A stretch of DNA of 64,000 nt from Eustoma russellianum (GCA_036186865.1 AP025069.1:10622286-10686285); one strand, 5' to 3'. Shown: positions 1 to 11,777, counted from the first letter of the stretch. Numbers and translations: made by a program. The notes: a model not told the origin generated them from the letters alone.

Positions 1-983
1 ATAGTTCTTCAATTCTTGTTATTTTAACACCTTTCAAACGACATATTGTAAGGGAGAAGCTGGTGTATAAAGCTTACTCCTTAGAGGTGATCAAAAGGTG
101 CAAAGGTGCAAAGGTGAAACTAGTTGCTGTTTTGGTGAAGTCACTTGAAGAAGTTGGTGAAAAGCTTCTTCCTTTGGCTTTGTAAGGTGACTTTGGTGTT
201 TGGTGATTAGTGAAATCCAAGAGAAGGTGTCTCTTGGGACTGGAGTAGGTCACATTGACCGAACCAGGATAATTCCTTGTGTTCTTTACTTATTTCCTGC
301 ACTTACTGTTTTCTGCCTGAGAATTACACTAACTTGGCACGCATGATTGAACAAGCAAACAGTCTTAGAATTGCATGAATTTTGGATATATTATACTTCA
401 ATGTGTTAGCTTTCATTAGCCGCAAGAATCACTAAATTCTAAGGTGTTTAGCCTATTCAAATCGTCTTCACAAAATTGTTGCTACATTCTGTGAACAATT
501 CTGACCAGTGTGCAAAACTTGTTCAATTTGAACAGGCTATCCTTCGAATCTTGGAGTGAGCCTTATATCAAATTAAACTAGACATCTTGAGGTTTAATTT
601 GACATAAGATTCATCAAAATAGCACGGGTAGATTTTGAGATATTGTTGTTTGAAGTTGAGCTAACATTCTGCCTGAAACTGCCAGAATTGCACACTTTAC
701 TTTTCTTGCTTATTTGAACGTGCTAACTTGCTTGGAATTGACTGAAATTTTTATGACATATTATAAACATTCTAAACTTGATCTCTGCCAAGTTTGAGAG
801 CTTGCACAGGTGTATAAGTGGTTCAACCAAAACGTTCAAAGTAGTGAACTGTTTCTGGAATTTTCAGAATCTGAGGCTAAAGAGGCAAAGGGGTCTTCAA
901 ACAAGTTTTTGAAGGTAATTATAGTGTAATTTCCGCTAATCCACTATTCACCCCCCCTCTAGTGGTGCTATACAGGTCCAACA
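1..983 (+). repeat. Ty1/Copia (Sirevirus-like) LTR, U5-side fragment
   Basis: Reverse complement of the left part of the LTRs at 28081, 41713, 50287 and 63075. It ends in GGTCCAACA at 983, the canonical U5 terminus. No primer-binding site follows, so this is the 3' LTR of a plus-oriented element lying left of the window, or a solo LTR. The next five bases, cactt (984-988), are the likely target-site duplication. It is diverged from the other copies, for example around 90-160. The LTR is cut by the window edge. Confidence 0.9.
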
Positions 984-1252
984 CACTTAACGGTTTTCTT
1001 TCAAGTTCCAAGCCTAGAACTTGTTAGTATTCACTTCATTTTTGGTTTACAGCATCTTAGGGTCTCAATGAGGTTTTAGATGTGTTGGAATGCCAAAGAG
1101 GAAGAGGTGTTGGCATAAATTGAGCCAAGAACAAACGGTTACAGTTCAAGGGGTGTCATTGTGATGTTCTTTGCCATAGCCGAGGTTCAAATCAGTTTGG
1201 AGTAGAAGACAAAGTCCTTGGAACGTTTATCTAGCCTTCGTTTGGCTCATCA
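984..1252 (+). repeat. LTR fragment of the gag-only element family, inverted
   Basis: Reverse complement of the first ~270 bp of the LTRs at 5773-7067 and 10478-11772, with several mismatches. It ends in GGCTCATCA at 1252, the terminus of that LTR in this orientation. It is broken on the left by the Copia LTR. The following ctctg (1253-1257) is the probable target duplication inside the Gypsy A LTR. This is a second, opposite-orientation insertion of the same family as the complete element at 5773-11772. Confidence 0.88.
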
Positions 1253-1298
1253 CTCTGGATGGGACCCTTGATCCTCGTCGGACCCTTGATCCTCATCA
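1253..1298 (-). repeat. Gypsy A 3' LTR remnant
   Basis: Forty-six bases matching the end of the 5' LTR (15123-15168), finishing in CCTCATCA. The rest of this LTR lies beyond the nested insertion at 984-1252 and outside the window. Confidence 0.9.
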
Positions 1299-1312
1299 AT
1301 CCCCCCTCCTCA
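1299..1312 (-). other. Gypsy A polypurine tract
   Basis: On the minus strand this reads GAGGAGGGGGGAT directly before the LTR start TGATGAGG. This is the position and composition expected of a plus-strand primer. Confidence 0.85.
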
Positions 1313-4300
1313 AAAAGATTCGTCCTCGAATCAAAAAGGTCATCGGTGAAAGGGGTGGGGTCAGCAACATTAAAAGTAGGTGAAATTGAACCATACCTTT
1401 CGGGAAGATCAAGTATGTATGCATTGTCACCTATTCGTTTCAAAACTTTGAAAGATCCATCTCCTCGAGGTAACAGTTTTGACTTTCTCTCATTGGGAAA
1501 TCTTTCTTTGCGCAAATGTAACCACACTAAATCTCCAGGTATAAACACAACTCGTTTCCGATGTTTGTTAGCTTGTCTTTCATAAGCTTTGTTTTTCTTT
1601 TCAAGTTGTGTTTTAACTTGTTCATGCAGTTTCTTTATCTTTTCCGCTTTTTGTTTACCATCAAGGCTAGATCGCTCATGCACGGGAATAGGAATTAAAT
1701 CGATGGGAGACAAAGGATTAAAGCCATACACGATTTCGAATGGACTATGCAAAGTACCGTGATGGACACTCCTATTGTATGCAAATTCGATATATGGTAA
1801 ACAATCTTCCCAATGTTTAATGTGTTTTTGCAAAATGGCACGCAAAAGTTGAGAAAGAGTACGATTAACGACTTCAGTTTGTCCATCCGTTTGTGCGTGT
1901 GCGGTGGTTGAAAACAACAATTGTGTACCAAGTTTAGCCCACAAAACACGCCAAAAATGACTCAAAAATTTCGTATCTCTATCACTTATAATTGTACGTG
2001 GCATGCCATGCAATCTAACAATTTCTTTGAAGAACAAATCAGCAACATGTGTGGCATCATCAACTTTTTGACATGCAATGAAATGTGCCATTTTTGAAAA
2101 TCGATCAACCACAACATAAATGCTATCGCGTCCTCCCCGAGACCTAGGAAGTCCTAACACAAAGTCCATGGAAATGTCAATCCAAGGGGCATCAGGGACG
2201 GGTAAAGGCGTGTAAAGGCCATGTGGTTGAGATTTGGATTTGGCTTGTTTGCAAGTGATGCAACTACCACACAACCTCTCGACGTCTACTCGCATGTGGG
2301 GCCAATAGAAATGTTCCTTAAGAGTCTCAAGGGTTTTGAACACTCCGAAATGACCCATTAAACCTCCCCCATGGGCTTCTGTAGTCAATGCTTCTCGTAG
2401 GGATGATTGGGGAACGCACAATTTTTGTTCTTTGAAACGATAACCCTCATGTATGTAAAATTTCCCAAATGGTGCTTCTTTACATGCCTCGAAAATGGTG
2501 CCAAAGTCATGGTCATTGGGGTACAATTCCTTAAGTGATTCGAATCCTAAGAAGCGTGAAGATAATGTAGTCACTAACGTGTATCTCCTAGAGAGGGCAT
2601 CGACAACTATATTATCCTTTCCTTGTTTGTACTTAATCACATAAGAAAATTGTTCTATGAACTCTACCCATTTGGCATGTCTTTTGTTCAACTTTCCCTG
2701 CCCTTTAAGATACTTAAGGCTTTCGTGGTCAGTGTGAATCACAAACTCTTTAGGTTGAAGATAGTGTTGCCAAGTTTGTAGGGATCTCACAAGGGCATAA
2801 AGTTCCTTATCATAGGTAGAGTAATTCAATGCTGCTCCTTTCAACTTTTCACTAAAGTAGGCTATGGGTTTCTTACTTTGGGTCAAAACTGCACCTATAC
2901 CCACTCCACTTGCGTCACACTCGATCTCAAAGGTCTCGTCAAAATTTGGTAGCCTAAGTATGGGTGCAGTGGTCAGCCTACGCTTGAGCTCATCAAATGC
3001 CTGTTGTTGTGGCTCTTCCCACCTAAAAGGCACATCTTTTTTCACAATTTCGTTTAGGGGTGCAGCTATGGAAGAAAAATCTTTGACAAAGCGTTTATAA
3101 AAGCTTGCTAGTCCATGAAAACTACTAACTTCCCCTACGTTCTTAGGTATAGGCCACTCCACAATTGACCTAAACTTTTCCTCATCCATTTCTACTCCCT
3201 CAGCCGAAATGACAATGTCTAGAAAAACTACGCGTTCTAAACAAAAGGAGCACTTCTTAAAGATTGCGTAAGGTTGTTCTTGCTTAAGCTTTTCAAAAAC
3301 GGCTCTAATGTGGTCAAGATGATCTTCTATGGTTTGGGAATAGATTAGGATGTCATCAAAATAGACAACGACAAATCGTCCTATGAACGCGCGTAAGACT
3401 TCATTCATTAGCCTCATAAAGGTGCTAGGGGCGTTAGTGAGCCCGAAGGGCATCACTAACCACTCATAGAGCCCAAATTTGGTTTTGAATGCAGTCTTCC
3501 ATTCGTCCCCTTCTCTAATGTGTACCTGGAAGTACCCTTGCTTAAGGTCGATTTTGGTGAAGAATTTAGATCCGTGCAACATGTCAACATATCGTCTAGC
3601 CTAGGTATGGGGTACCTATACTTGACGGTGATTTTGTTTATGGCTCGGCAATCGGTACACATTCTCCATGTTCCATCCTTTTTGGGTACTAAAATGACTG
3701 GGACGGCGGATGGGCTTAGGCTCTCTCGGACTTGCCCACTAGCTAGGAGCTCCTCTACTTGCCATTGGATTTCTTTGGTTTCTTCGGGGTTGGCCCGATA
3801 GGCTGGGCGATTTGGCAACACGGCTCCTGGGACAAAGTCGATTTGGTGTTCTATTCCTCTAATGGGTGGCAATCCGGATGGTGGTTCGAAGGGAAATAGA
3901 ACTTCATATTCTTGGATAAGGGACGCAACTGAGGTAGGTAAGTTTGGTGGGAGTTCTTCTAGGGCAAGGTGACACGACTTTGGGATGATGATGACAGTTT
4001 GGTTGTTATAAAGTGCGCGTGTGACCTCTCTTTTCTTGGCAAAATACCCACACTTCTTTTTGGACTCGTTGACACTTAGGGGCACTACCTCTTTTCCCTT
4101 GCTCTCGTGTTTTTTGTTCTCACTTTTCATACACTCCACGAATTTTCTCTCGGCTTCTTTTTCCTTAGGATCGGCTCTAGACTTGGACATGCGTTGGTGA
4201 TCCTCATGGACTTTGTGTGGTGGAAGTGCATGCAGTTTGTACAATTTGCCATTCAATTTGAAAGAATAACGATTCAAATAACCATCATATGTCACATGTC

Positions 4301-4438
4301 GATCAAATTGCCATGGCCTACCAAGTAAGATATGACTAGCATGCATTGGTGCGACATCACATAAAACATCATCTTTGTAACTACCAATGCTAAGAGAAAT
4401 CAAAACTTGTTTACTTACGCTAACTTCACCGCAGTCAT

Positions 4439-5767
4439 TTAGCCTGCAAGTTTGTAAGGATGCGAATGATTAGTCATAGGCAAATTCAGTTTTCTTACTA
4501 ATTCGATGCTAGCCACATTCGCACAAGAACCGGAATCAATGATCATGGTGCATACTTTACCATTTATCATGCAATGAATATGGAAAATGTTTTCTCTATG
4601 TTGTTCGTGATCATCTAATTTCGGATATGCATTTAAAGCTCTACGCACAACAAGAAACTCCTTAGTGTCAAAATCATCTAATGTACCTAGATCTTCTTCA
4701 GGTTCAATTTCATTATCATGCTCAGACTCGTTTTCATGCTCGGACTCGGACACATATTCGTTGGTCTCTTCAATTAACATGATTCGTTTTGCATTAGGAC
4801 ACTCTTTTCCTATGTGACCACGTCCTTGACATTTATAGCATTTAATGCCTCGAAACCTGTTTGAGGGATCAGAAGAATTTCCGGTAGGAGCCTTTTGTTG
4901 GGTGCGTTCATCTCTCCTTTTTGTGGATTGCACACGATTGTCCATTCTTTGTGACACACCTTGGTCACGTGCTTGGCGTCCTGTAGGCCGTAAACTTCCC
5001 GTTCCTGAAGCTTGTTGGAAAAACTTGACGAAGACTGATTAGTACGATAATTGGAATTGAAATTGGAGGAATTACGTACCTTTAATTGTGTTTCAATCTT
5101 TTCAGCCATATGTACCATGGTGGTGAGGTCGAGATAAGGTTGAAGATCAACCCTTTGCGCAATCTCCCTGTTTAAACCATGTAAGAAACGAGCTTTGGTG
5201 GCCTCTTCAGGTTCCTGCAAGTTAGACCTTTCCAACAAAATTTCTAACTCTTTATAGTACTCGTCTACACTTTTGGAAACCTTGACATAAGTTGTGCAAA
5301 CTCGTGAAAATAGAACTCTCATAATTGTTTGGAATAAAACGTTGTCTCATTTCAAACTTCATTTCTTCCCAAGTAGCAATTGGAGGTTGCCTTGTCTTAG
5401 TTCTTTTTCGACACAAATTTGTCCACCAATTAAGTGCATAACCAGAAAACTCAATAGAAGCGTATCTCACTTTTTGCAATTCACTATAATTGGTACAAGA
5501 AAAGATTAAATCTACTTTCGTTTCCCATTCTAAATATTTCTCCGCATTACTTTTACCATAAAACGTGGGAATATTTATTTTGGTTTTGAGAAAATCGTCA
5601 TCTTGCGGGAAAAGGGGATTGTGGCGTCTTTGGTAACCACGGGGAGGGTGGTCATCAAAGTCATACTCATCATGGTCATATGGAATGTAATCATCGTTGT
5701 ACCTTCGTGGGACGTACCTTCTTGGTTGTGTAGGAGGAACAAACCTTCTTGCTTCGGTGTGTGGTGG
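4439..5767 (-). pseudogene. Gypsy A gag (C-terminal two-thirds) and protease start
   Basis: Three overlapping frames (5252-5767, 4810-5322, 4439-4957) together cover Gag. They include the capsid-like stretch with YASIEFSGYALNWW and the zinc knuckle CYKCQGRGHIGKEC (CX2CX4HX4C). The protease active-site motif DSGSCAN follows. Frame changes fall near 5280, 5030 and 4443, so no continuous protein is possible. The gag frame enters at 5767, exactly at the insertion site of the gag-only element. The N-terminus resumes at 11778. Confidence 0.9.
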
Positions 5768-5772
5768 TCTAA
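5768..5772. other. Target-site duplication tctaa (left copy)
   Basis: tctaa flanks the 6,000-bp element here and at 11773-11777. Removing the insertion restores the gag sequence as seen in Gypsy D at about 20470-20490. Confidence 0.93.
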
Positions 5773-7067
5773 TGATGAGCCAAACGAAGGCTAGAAAACG
5801 TTGCCAAGGACTTTGTCTCCTATTCCAAACTGATTTGAACAAAAGCTATGGCAAAGAACATCTCAAAGACACCCCTTGAACTGTAACCGTTGTTCTTGGC
5901 TCAATTTATGCCAAAACCTCTTCCTCTTTGGCACTCCAACACATCTAAAACCTCAATGAGACCCTAAGATGCTGTAAACCAATAGATGAAGCAAATACTA
6001 ACAAGTCCTAGGCTAGGAACATGAAAGAAAACCGTTAAGTGGTCTTAAACTTCAACTAGCATAAGTTGAGAACTCCTTAAAGGAAATTTGATTGAAATGT
6101 GATTGAATGTAGTTGTTAAATTGTTGTTTGTACATTCAGCTTCCTATGCTATTTATAACAAATGAAAATGATAAAGAGTACAAGTTTTAATGTACAAAGT
6201 ACAAGACTAAAATGACATGCTTGCTTTGAAACTTGTTTGAGCAATTTGGTTCCAATAATTTCTGGTTGCTTTGCTGTGTATTCCATCCTGTTTTCCAGCC
6301 TTTTTCTTGATCAATTTGATTGGTTAATACATGGAGCAGCTTGCTTTGGAATGGCCTTTTGATTGGATGCAACTTGGCTTTGAATTTTCAAAGGATTAAC
6401 GTTTCTTCCATGCTTGATTTCAGCCAGTTTTGATTGGATATTGCAATGAGCAGCTTGCTTAGAAATGCCTTTGATTGGTTGTTTTTGAGGCTTTGAATCT
6501 TCAACTCAATTATGCCTTCAACCAGCCGAATTCCTCATGCCTTGTGACTGGATCTTTTGTTGAGCAGCTTGCTGAATTTTCTTCACTTGTTTGTGATTGG
6601 TTTAAGCATTTGCAAGACTTCTTTCCAATTGGTTCATGAAATGAGCAGCTTGTTTCAACCATTTTACGTGAGGAACAATTCTGAATATGACATGAGTGCT
6701 TGTCACCTTCTTTCTTGTAAGCTACTTGCTTATCACCTCCTTGCTTGAACAAAAATTCAGGTTTTAGTTGCATCTTCAAGCTTTGTTTGAACAATGATAT
6801 CATCCGATCAGATGGAACATAGATCGATAGGTGTTCATGCTTCTTCAATGTAAAGCTCTCTTTGACTTATCTTCAAAGACACCAAGCAACAAACACAATA
6901 TGCACAACATATATGACATGTCCTAAGGGTTAGTTAGGCAATAAGACATAAGAACTAGCACTAGTGTGTGCGGAGTGAACAGTGAAATGTCATGTCTTAC
7001 AAAACTAACATATGACAATAAATGATACATGAAAATATGTTGTGTTGACCCCATCGTGGGCTCATCA
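5773..7067 (-). repeat. Gag-only element 3' LTR
   Basis: 1,295 bp with TG...CA ends, directly followed by a polypurine tract on the minus strand. It pairs with 10478-11772. A CTATTTATA box (TATAAATAG on the minus strand) lies at 6149-6157. Confidence 0.93.
6149..6157 (-). promoter_or_regulatory. TATA box in the 3' LTR of the gag-only element
   Basis: Minus-strand TATAAATAG in an otherwise mixed-composition LTR. The same box is at 10854-10862 in the 5' LTR, where it would drive element transcription. Confidence 0.6.
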
Positions 7068-7081
7068 TTCCCTCCCTCTTG
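7068..7081 (-). other. Polypurine tract of the gag-only element
   Basis: The minus strand reads CAAGAGGGAGGGAA immediately before the 3' LTR. The preceding GATTCGAGGACGAATC is shared almost base for base with the Gypsy A, C and D pol ends. Confidence 0.85.
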
Positions 7082-7219
7082 AAAATGATTCGTCCTCGAA
7101 TCTCAACATGGATAGAATAAGGGTTAGGGGTTTAGGATGTACACGTATGCTCAACTACACCATAACCAAATAGGAACATGATAATACAAATGGTGAAGGT
7201 GAAATACCTTGGTGCATCC

Positions 7220-8515
7220 TTATCTTTGAAGAAAGAATAAGGTGTGTACACGCTTTCTAAAATGTTTAGGATGTATTAACAATATGATAACAAAAATTTT
7301 AGAACACATACATCCTAACAGATAAAACAACATCCAAAAAGCATATTGGAACATGTTAACACTAAATGTACAAATCTTACAAACATGTGCAATATTTAGA
7401 CAAGATGTATCAATTGAGATGACAACAGGCAGACATTCAACAAGATGAGATGAAATAGATATTTCAGAAATAGAATCTTCATCTATACTAAATATGTCAT
7501 TCAATTCATTAACTAGTTCATCCAAGGATTTATGTTCATTTGTAGCTGAATCTATTGCAATAATGACATCATGATCAAGCTCTACATCAAGTAGACAATC
7601 TAGTTCAGCTAACATCAAATCATAAGAATCTAGTTTATCAATGTCATTCTCAACAAAATTACTTACATCAATGTCATCTATGAAATGTACAGGATGTAAT
7701 TCAGATTGTAACCCAGAAACAAGCATCTCAGCATAATGCAGATCATGCACAGGGATTTCATTTATATGCATGTCACAATGTAAATCATTTTCAGACAAAG
7801 TGTTATCACAATTAACATCATCTATAAGCAAACGAATAACACTTTGTAAATCACCGACAGATTCAAGTGAAGGGTCTTCTTCGGACAGTACACAAGGTTG
7901 AACATGTAATTCAGATAAAGGAGTTCCAGTTTCAGGCATGTTGGGGCTAATTTTATACAAACCATCATTCATAGAAATGTCAGATTGCAAGTCTTTGTTC
8001 TTTTCAGATTCTATCAATACTTGCACCATGTCTCTAAGTTGAAGCAATGCATTTTCAATATTATCCATAGTCTGACTCAAATTGCTTAACTTAACTAGAT
8101 TTGGTTTGTCATTTTCAGAATCACAAGAGTTCAGTTCATACCCATAGTTTTGATTAACTTGCCATGGGATTAGGTTTGATTGAACAATCTTTGCCTTTTT
8201 ATACATGTCATAAAGTGATGAGAATTTTTCAGACAACATGCAATCAGCGATCTCTTTATTAAATCCAGCAAAGAACCTAATCATGCTTAATTCCTCATGT
8301 TCTTCAACATAAGCATAGTACAAATCATCAAGCATTTCATTGTAATATGCACTAACGTCTTTATTGCACTGAGAAAGAGTTTGATATCTAGGAGTTTTAC
8401 ATTTCCAATATCCAACCCATAAACCATTCGTACGACCAAAGGAGTTTATACGTTTTTCCAGTTCATCATAGTCTCTCCTATGGCATTCAACTCCCCAAAT
8501 GGTTTTTAGAATCAT
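7220..8515 (-). CDS. Derived Gag-like protein of the gag-only element (431 aa)
   Basis: Intact frame from ATG at 8515. Residues ~45-120 resemble the plant Gypsy Gag capsid: the stretch around DVSAYYNEMLDDLYYA and FFAGFNKEIAD aligns in spacing with SVDEYYKELEILLER and FLHGLNREIAQ of Gypsy C. The N-terminal part of a normal Gypsy Gag (before TWEEMKFE) is not recognisable. No CX2CX4HX4C zinc knuckle is visible, which is unusual because Gag normally needs it for RNA packaging. Residues ~200-375 are strongly acidic and rich in D, E, L, S and H. The last ~55 residues include a hydrophobic stretch around FWMLFYLLGCM. The probable role is a structural particle protein acting with proteins of an autonomous partner; that role is inference. 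The frame could instead be a fossil that happens to have stayed open. Confidence 0.72.
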   Translation of the reverse strand: MILKTIWGVECHRRDYDELEKRINSFGRTNGLWVGYWKCKTPRYQTLSQCNKDVSAYYNEMLDDLYYAYVEEHEELSMIRFFAGFNKEIADCMLSEKFSSLYDMYKKAKIVQSNLIPWQVNQNYGYELNSCDSENDKPNLVKLSNLSQTMDNIENALLQLRDMVQVLIESEKNKDLQSDISMNDGLYKISPNMPETGTPLSELHVQPCVLSEEDPSLESVGDLQSVIRLLIDDVNCDNTLSENDLHCDMHINEIPVHDLHYAEMLVSGLQSELHPVHFIDDIDVSNFVENDIDKLDSYDLMLAELDCLLDVELDHDVIIAIDSATNEHKSLDELVNELNDIFSIDEDSISEISISSHLVECLPVVISIDTSCLNIAHVCKICTFSVNMFQYAFWMLFYLLGCMCSKIFVIILLIHPKHFRKRVHTLFFLQR

Positions 8516-10463
8516 GTTTAATCAAAACAATCAACCAAGATGGTAAAACAATGAGATAAATAAGTCAGAATACAAGCAAGTAAGATCAAACTATAACTTT
8601 AACAAAACGTAAATTTCTACTTCAAATTGACAATTGAATAAACAACAATCTTGGACTATCTAAGATTCAAAGAAAAATAGAAGTCAAGTGATGTTTTTGG
8701 CTGAATCAAAGAAAGCTAAGGGTTTGTACAGAACAATCCTTTAACTTACTTTAAACTTTAATGCACATTCAATTGTAAATAAAGTGAAAGACAGTACATA
8801 CACACAAGTGTTCAACAAGGGTTTGTTCGAGGAACCTTTTACAACAGTCAACACTTTTGGTGTAGGTATTTGCTTTTGGTTTTGCACAATTCACCTTTTG
8901 TGAACTTTGGATGGCCATATCTCACTTCTTGTGCAAATCACTCATACGTATTGTCTCTTGCTTTTTGACGTTAGAAATGACTTTTCTCTCAGTTTCTTTC
9001 ACAAACAAGCCTAATTATTTTCCTTTGGATTGGCTTTGTCTGTTTTGTGAGTCTACTGCTCACTTGCCTTTATGAGACATTGCTCACGGCTTCTTTTTCT
9101 TTGGTTTTACTTGCACAAGTTTTGGTGTGGCTTTTGTGAAACGTTCTTTGAACAAGACGGAAGAACACTAATGATATGAAAACTGTTTTCACAAATTTAA
9201 CAACCAAATATAGATGAAAGTTCAATGCAAGTTGAAGAAGTGTAAAGACAACAAGATGATAACAGGGTCGGGAATTTAATAGTGTAGGGATAAATATAGA
9301 CAAAGTGATCCTAAGTAAGAACTTAAGTCCAATAAAGTCTTTAAACAATTGAATCAATCCCAAGTAAAGATAAACGTAAAGCCAACGTTAAAATTTGAAA
9401 TCAAATCTTGTTTCTTACAAATTTACTTCACTTTTAACAAATCTCAAGTCAATAATGTTTCAATTAAAAGATTCAATCAAGTTTGTACCAAACAATGACT
9501 TAAGGTGTAACGGGGGTGGTGAAATCAAATTCAACCAGTTTAAACAAATAGCATTCAAAGATTTAATCAAGTTTAAACTAAATTGTTTCGGTTTTTTTTT
9601 CTGTTTTTCATGCAAATGATCTAACTAATCTTAAGATAGCTAAATGCAACTTAGTTGTTTCTAAATGCAATTTATAAGGATGATTACTAGATTAACTAAT
9701 GGAAATCAGCTTTGATGCAAACTAGCTAACTTGTTTTGTTTTGTTTTTAGGTGATCTATCCTACTTTGTTTTTGTTTGGTTTTTATTTGTATGATGCAAT
9801 CAGTTTCTAAGCTAGATGATACTAGATGCAAGTGTTTATATCCTACTTATCAAACGTGTAACACTAGAAACTAGGCAGCACACTTAGTTAACTAAAACCA
9901 CTTGTTTTGTTCTTAGTTTTCGGATTTCTTGTGCTAAACTAAACAACCAACTAAAATACTTAAATTATGTTGCAAACTACTCTAACTAAGCTAAATAGGG
10001 CAGCAAATACAACGCCTAAACAGTTTGCACACAACTACTAGAAAACAGAATTTTAACAACATGATTTCTAATCTATCAACTAATCTACTTTTGTGTTCAG
10101 GTTTTCTATTTTAAGGAATCACTAAAATACCATTTAAACTTCTAGATTAGGAACTAATGAACATAAACTAAGCTAGATTGAACAAGAACAATCAGTTTCA
10201 CATGGTTTTGATCTAAGCTACACAATCAGATTCTAACAACACTAAGTCTAGTCTAAGTTCTTTTTGTGGGGGTTTTCGGTTTTGCTACTTAAAACTGAGT
10301 TACCAAACTATTGTAAACTATCTAATAAACACTTCAAAACATAAACTAACTATGTAAACAAATAGAATCTAATTGAACAACAAAACAGTTTACAAACGGT
10401 TTTGGGCAGCATCATGCATATGCTAGTTTAAACAATGTAAACATGAATAGAAGACTAACCAAA
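8516..10463 (-). other. Untranslated leader of the gag-only element
   Basis: AT-rich region between the gag start and the PBS. I see no coding similarity to Gag or Pol on either strand. The 97-codon minus-strand frame near 9070-9363 and the 74-codon plus-strand frame near 9395 match no domain and look like chance. It probably holds packaging and dimerisation signals, but none is recognisable. Confidence 0.6.
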
Positions 10464-10475
10464 GCTCTGATACCA
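10464..10475 (-). other. Primer-binding site (initiator tRNA-Met), gag-only element
   Basis: The minus strand reads TGGTATCAGAGC, two bases inside the 5' LTR, complementary to the 3' end of plant initiator tRNA-Met. This is the usual primer site of plant LTR retrotransposons. Confidence 0.93.
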
Positions 10476-10477
10476 AT

Positions 10478-11772
10478 TGATGAGCCAAACGAAGGCAAGA
10501 AAACGTTGCCAAGGACTTTTTCTCCTATTCCAAACTGATTTGAACAAAAGCTATGGCAAAGAACATCTCAAAGACACCCCTTGAACTGTAACCGTTGTTC
10601 TTGGCTCAATTTATGCCAACACCTCTTCCTCTTTGGCACTTCAACACATCTAAAACCTCAATGAGACCCTAAGATGCTGTAAACCAATAGATGAAGCAAA
10701 TACTAACAAGTTCTAGGCTAGGAACCTGAAAGAAAACCGTTAAGTGGTCTTAAACTTCAACTAGCATAAGTTGAGAACTCCCTAAAGGAAATTTGATTGA
10801 AATGTGATTGAATGTAGTTGTTAAATTGTTGTTTGTACATTCAGCTTCCTATGCTATTTATAACAAATGAAAATGATAAAGAGTACAAGTTTTAATGTAC
10901 AAAGTACAAGACTAAAATGACATGCTTGCTTTGAAACTTGTTTGAGCAATTTGGTTCCAAGAATTTCTGGTTGCTTTGCCGTGTATTCCATCCTGTTTTC
11001 CAGCCTTTTTCTTGATCAATTTGATTGGTTAATACATGGAGCAGCTTGCTTTGGAATGGCCTTTTGATTGGATGCAACTTGGCTTTGAATTTTCAAAGGA
11101 TTAACGTTTCTTCCATGCTTGATTTCAGCCAGGTTTTGATTGGATATTGCAATGAGCAGCTTGCTTAGAAATGCCTTTGATTGGTTGTTTTTGAGGCTTT
11201 AAATCTTCAACTCAATTATGCCTTCAACCAGCCGAATTCCTCATGCCTTGTGATTGGATCTTTTGTTGAGCGCTTGCTGAATTTTCTTCACTTGTTTGTG
11301 ATTGGTTTAAGCATTTGCAAGACTTCTTTCCAATTGGTTCATGAAATGAGCAGCTTGTTTCAACCATTTTACGTGAGGAACAATTCTGAATTTGACATGA
11401 GTGCTTGTCACCTCCTTTCTTATAAGCTACTTGCTTATCACCTCCTTGCTTGAACAAAAATTCAAATTTTAGCTGCATCTTCAAGCTTTGTTTGAACAAT
11501 GATATCATCCGATCAGATGGAACATGGATCGATAGGTGTTCATGCTTCTTCAATGTAAATCTCTCTTTGACCTATCTTCAAAGACACCAAGCAACAAACA
11601 CAATATGCACAACATATATGACATGTCCTAAGGGTTAGTTAGGCAATAAGACATAAGAACTAGCACTAGTGTGTGCGGAGTGAACAGTGAAATGTCATGT
11701 CTTACAAAACTAACATATGACAATAAATGATACATGAAAATATGTTGTGTTGACCCCATCGTGGGCTCATCA
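10478..11772 (-). repeat. Gag-only element 5' LTR
   Basis: 1,295 bp, TGATGAG...CTCATCA. It shows about 1-2% divergence from 5773-7067 by eye, mostly transitions, plus two single-base indels that cancel in length. The TATA box is at 10854-10862. Confidence 0.93.
10854..10862 (-). promoter_or_regulatory. TATA box of the gag-only element 5' LTR
   Basis: Minus-strand TATAAATAG, the likely core promoter for the gag-only transcript. Confidence 0.6.
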
Positions 11773-11777
11773 TCTAA
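11773..11777. other. Target-site duplication tctaa (right copy)
   Basis: Matches 5768-5772 and closes the gag-only insertion. Confidence 0.93.

Larger units (their letters stand above)
1231..4403 (-). pseudogene. Gypsy A pol: RT, RNase H and integrase (frameshifted)
   Basis: The main open segment (1231-3582) starts inside RT. It contains the RT YFDD catalytic box in VVYFDDILIYS, the RNase H core ECDASGVG, an integrase HHCC zinc finger ending CGSCITC, and the DDE residues in MDFVLGLP, SDRDTKF and TDGQTEVVNRT. The C-terminal GPF module reads GDGSFKVL, a P-to-S change relative to copies C and D. The upstream segment (3456-4403) carries the end of protease and RT blocks 1-2. It joins out of frame at about 3585, where one base is missing relative to copy C at 54092. 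The product would have reverse-transcribed and integrated the element, but here it is broken. Confidence 0.93.
5773..11772 (-). mobile_element. Complete non-autonomous gag-only LTR retrotransposon (TR-GAG type)
   Basis: Exactly 6,000 bp, bounded by TGATGAG and CTCATCA with the 5-bp duplication tctaa. Both LTRs are 1,295 bp and differ at roughly twenty positions, so the insertion is not brand new. In minus orientation it has a 5' LTR, an iMet PBS, a ~1.95-kb leader, one 431-codon Gag-like frame, a polypurine tract and a 3' LTR. No protease, RT, RNase H or integrase is present. The 35 bases before its 3' LTR resemble the end of Gypsy pol plus the PPT, which implies descent from a related Gypsy and mobilisation in trans. 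Gag-only plant elements are known as TR-GAG; assignment to that class is mine. Confidence 0.92.

Noticed and set aside
9070..9363. 97-codon frame upstream of the gag-only element's gag
   Set aside because: AT-rich, no recognisable motif, and not in frame with the Gag; treated as leader.
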